The notes under the pieces were generated by a model. The model was not told where the DNA came from and did not search any database. It saw only the letters and a list, made by a program, of their open reading frames with translations. From Bifidobacteriaceae bacterium (GTDB lineage: Bacteria; Actinomycetota; Actinomycetes; Actinomycetales; Bifidobacteriaceae), in contig JAUMUB010000043.1 of assembly GCA_030530905.1 (NCBI GenBank), forward strand, positions 1 to 7,972: a DNA stretch of 7,972 nucleotides, given 5' to 3'. Each line of letters begins with the position of its first letter. The stretch's first letter is position 1. A program made the translations under genes and the position numbers. Shown here piece by piece: positions 7,071 through 7,972 of the stretch.

Positions 7071-7148
7071 ATGGATGTAGGCGGCAATGAGTACTGGAAG
7101 TGGCGTGCGCGTGTAGAGGAAAACACACGACACACTATCGCTAGTTAA
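7071..7148 (+). CDS. Candidate 25-aa small protein, unknown
   Basis: ATG 7071 is preceded by AAGGAG (7059-7064) with a 6-nt spacer, and the frame runs to TAA at 7146-7148. The peptide begins MDVGGNEYWKWRARVEENTR, which is aromatic and charged and looks more like a protein N-terminus than random sequence. It recalls the N-termini of small phage-type proteins with a YWKWR..VE pattern, but I cannot assign a family. It may be a real micropeptide or the surviving start of a truncated gene. Confidence 0.3.
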   Translation: MDVGGNEYWKWRARVEENTRHTIAS

Positions 7149-7233
7149 CACAAACTGCGTCGCACTTTTTCAACCACTCCATTCATTCGAATCGCATTTC
7201 AGCGCAAGCTTCTTTAGGAAATAATTTGGAACT

Positions 7234-7246
7234 CTCCTTAAAGGAG
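7234..7246. promoter_or_regulatory. Dyad next to a -35-like element, with an SD-like right arm
   Basis: CTCCTT (7234-7239), A, AAGGAG (7241-7246) is a perfect 6-bp inverted repeat, and flanking AAC and GTT extend it with one mismatch. It abuts the -35 candidate at 7248. The right half (AAGGAGGT) is also a full Shine-Dalgarno sequence with no ATG, GTG or TTG at a normal distance. An operator role is inferred from position. Confidence 0.3.
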
Positions 7247-7247
7247 G

Positions 7248-7276
7248 TTGACCAGCATTAATATCCTATTTATATG
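7248..7276 (+). promoter_or_regulatory. Promoter candidate for the 150-aa gene
   Basis: TTGACC (7248-7253, 5/6 to consensus) and TATATG (7271-7276, 4/6) are separated by 17 nt in an AT-rich stretch. Transcription would start near 7283, giving a leader of about 55 nt before TTG 7339. A second -10-like box, GATAAT, is at 7287-7292. Confidence 0.35.
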
Positions 7277-7322
7277 GTCTAATTGAGATAATATGAAAGT
7301 GATGCGTCATGCTTGCTAGTAC

Positions 7323-7330
7323 AGGAGGTG
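7323..7330 (+). promoter_or_regulatory. Ribosome binding site that fixes the last gene's start at TTG 7339
   Basis: AGGAGGTG at 7323-7330 is followed after 8 nt by an in-frame TTG at 7339. The upstream in-frame ATG at 7309 has no ribosome binding site and would place this strong one inside the gene. Confidence 0.65.
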
Positions 7331-7338
7331 TTAGGCCA

Positions 7339-7791
7339 TTGGGAACCAGCGGTGGTATTGGGAAACAGATCGCCAAATTGGATCAGATTTTGTATTTCAA
7401 GCAGGGCCGGTATCAGAAAAAGCTTGGTGGGCCTACTCTCGTTTACGGAGTTGGTGCTTTCACCACTTTGGTCACCGCAGCAGTTGCAGGTGCGGGCATT
7501 GCCTGGCGGGCTAAAAAGTTCTGTAATGAATACACGGTGCACACCGAGATTTTTGTGCATCAAGGATTGACACTGCGGCAGGGGAGCACGGTAATCGTAG
7601 AATCCTTGAGCGGGGATCATGTCATCCTCAAAGTGAAAGGTATAAGGAATAAAAAGTCTGTTCCTTTGGAAGTTCTGACTGAGTGCTCAGACTTCAGCCT
7701 GGAGTCATGGCAGGCACCGAAAACCAACAAGCTTAGGCGGGTAAGTAAGGGGAAACTGAAGAAGCTCGATGCAGTCAGGGATAAGTTCTGA
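7339..7791 (+). CDS. Hypothetical single-TM protein with a beta-rich C-terminal part
   Basis: A 150-aa protein from TTG 7339, or 160 aa from ATG 7309. I do not recognise a family. A short basic N-terminal part (about 1-32) is followed by one hydrophobic helix (about 34-56, VYGVGAFTT...GAGIAW). It then carries RAKK, a positive-inside signal suggesting that the C-terminal part faces the cytoplasm. Residues about 65-120 alternate like beta strands (EIFVHQGLTLRQGSTVIVES, then VILKVKG) and could form a small barrel. The tail is strongly basic. It is separated from the CD-NTase gene by 564 nt and has its own promoter candidate, so membership in that module is unproven. It may be an unrelated cargo gene or an accessory membrane protein. 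Confidence 0.65.
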   Translation: MGTSGGIGKQIAKLDQILYFKQGRYQKKLGGPTLVYGVGAFTTLVTAAVAGAGIAWRAKKFCNEYTVHTEIFVHQGLTLRQGSTVIVESLSGDHVILKVKGIRNKKSVPLEVLTECSDFSLESWQAPKTNKLRRVSKGKLKKLDAVRDKF

Positions 7792-7972
7792 CAGCAGCCC
7801 CTCGATTCGTGCCTCCTTATTGTTCTGGCGCGTGAGTAGGGGTTGTCGGCGGGCTAGGGCCAGAGGCATATGAGAATTCTTGTCTTGATCGGTTGATGCG
7901 GTGAGGGCAAGTTAGGGGTATAGGCCACGACTGTGTTGATAGGTAGCTAGTCAAAAGTAAAGGCGCGATTGT
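7792..7972. other. 3' end of window, no gene supported
   Basis: No coding frame here has a credible start and signature. GCCCCT just after the stop (CCCCT at 7798-7802) can pair with AGGGG at 7838-7842 across a 35-nt loop, a weak candidate for a transcript 3' end with no U-tract. TAG codons at 7940, 7944 and 7948 close all three forward frames near the end. Confidence 0.4.

Larger units (their letters stand above)
6775..7338. other. Intergenic region after the CD-NTase gene
   Basis: About 560 nt with no recognisable larger gene. By hand count roughly 6901-7060 is 59% GC, against about 40% in a sample of res, so this piece may have a different origin. I see no clear terminator after 6774: the T-run at 6847-6851 has no good stem before it. 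The region contains a 25-codon candidate ORF and, at its right end, promoter-like elements for the next gene. Longer open frames on either strand here look like by-products of GC content. Confidence 0.5.

Noticed and set aside
7097..7137. GTGCGCGTGT and ACACACG facing repeats as a terminator
   Set aside because: The pairing is imperfect, lies inside the micro-ORF, and has no U-tract after it.
7869..7895. ATG with an MRILVLIG reading, like the start of a Rossmann-fold protein
   Set aside because: The frame stops after eight codons and nothing continues in another frame.
1..7972. CRISPR array, tRNA, rRNA or complete insertion sequence
   Set aside because: I saw no regularly spaced direct repeats, no tRNA cloverleaf, no rRNA-like stretch and no transposase coding sequence by eye.

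Overview
The window reads as part of a bacterial defence island. It carries a type III restriction-modification locus, then a compact cyclic-oligonucleotide signalling module, then an unassigned small membrane-protein gene. All supported genes lie on the + strand. The organism cannot be named from sequence alone. Base composition is about 40-47% GC where sampled. The three downstream genes start with GTG or TTG behind strong Shine-Dalgarno sequences, which would suit a Gram-positive bacterium, possibly an actinobacterium of the Corynebacterium type. That is an inference of low confidence.

Positions 1-4374: a type III modification methyltransferase (Mod) remnant is followed 4 nt later by a full-length Res subunit of 991 aa. 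Res shows the whole helicase motif set and a C-terminal PD-(D/E)XK nuclease. Mod keeps motif I and the conserved C-terminal half. Its 5' part, which should carry the catalytic DPPY motif, is cut off by a cluster of stop codons in all three forward frames at 8-18, so the reading frame cannot continue upstream. The locus therefore looks like an intact Res beside a broken Mod.

Positions 4375-4943: about 570 nt without a convincing gene. It holds a structured region just after res, a weak promoter candidate, an AT-rich dyad and a perfect 8-bp hairpin a few bases before the next ribosome binding site.

Positions 4944-6774: a tight two-gene operon. The first gene encodes a 184-aa SLATT-type two-TM protein (predicted pore-forming effector). 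The second encodes a 424-aa SMODS/CD-NTase nucleotidyltransferase with a C-terminal AGS-C sensor domain. One nucleotide separates them and the second ribosome binding site lies inside the first gene, so translation is probably coupled. The expected logic, from family knowledge, is that the synthetase senses infection, makes a nucleotide second messenger, and the SLATT protein responds by permeabilising the inner membrane. No Cap2/Cap3 or HORMA/TRIP13 accessory genes are visible.

Positions 6775-7972: a 564-nt gap, part of it clearly GC-rich, contains a 25-codon candidate ORF with a good ribosome binding site. It is followed by a promoter-like sequence with an adjacent dyad. Next comes an unrecognised 150-aa gene (TTG start) for a protein with one predicted TM helix and a beta-rich tail. 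The last 180 nt hold no gene that I can support.
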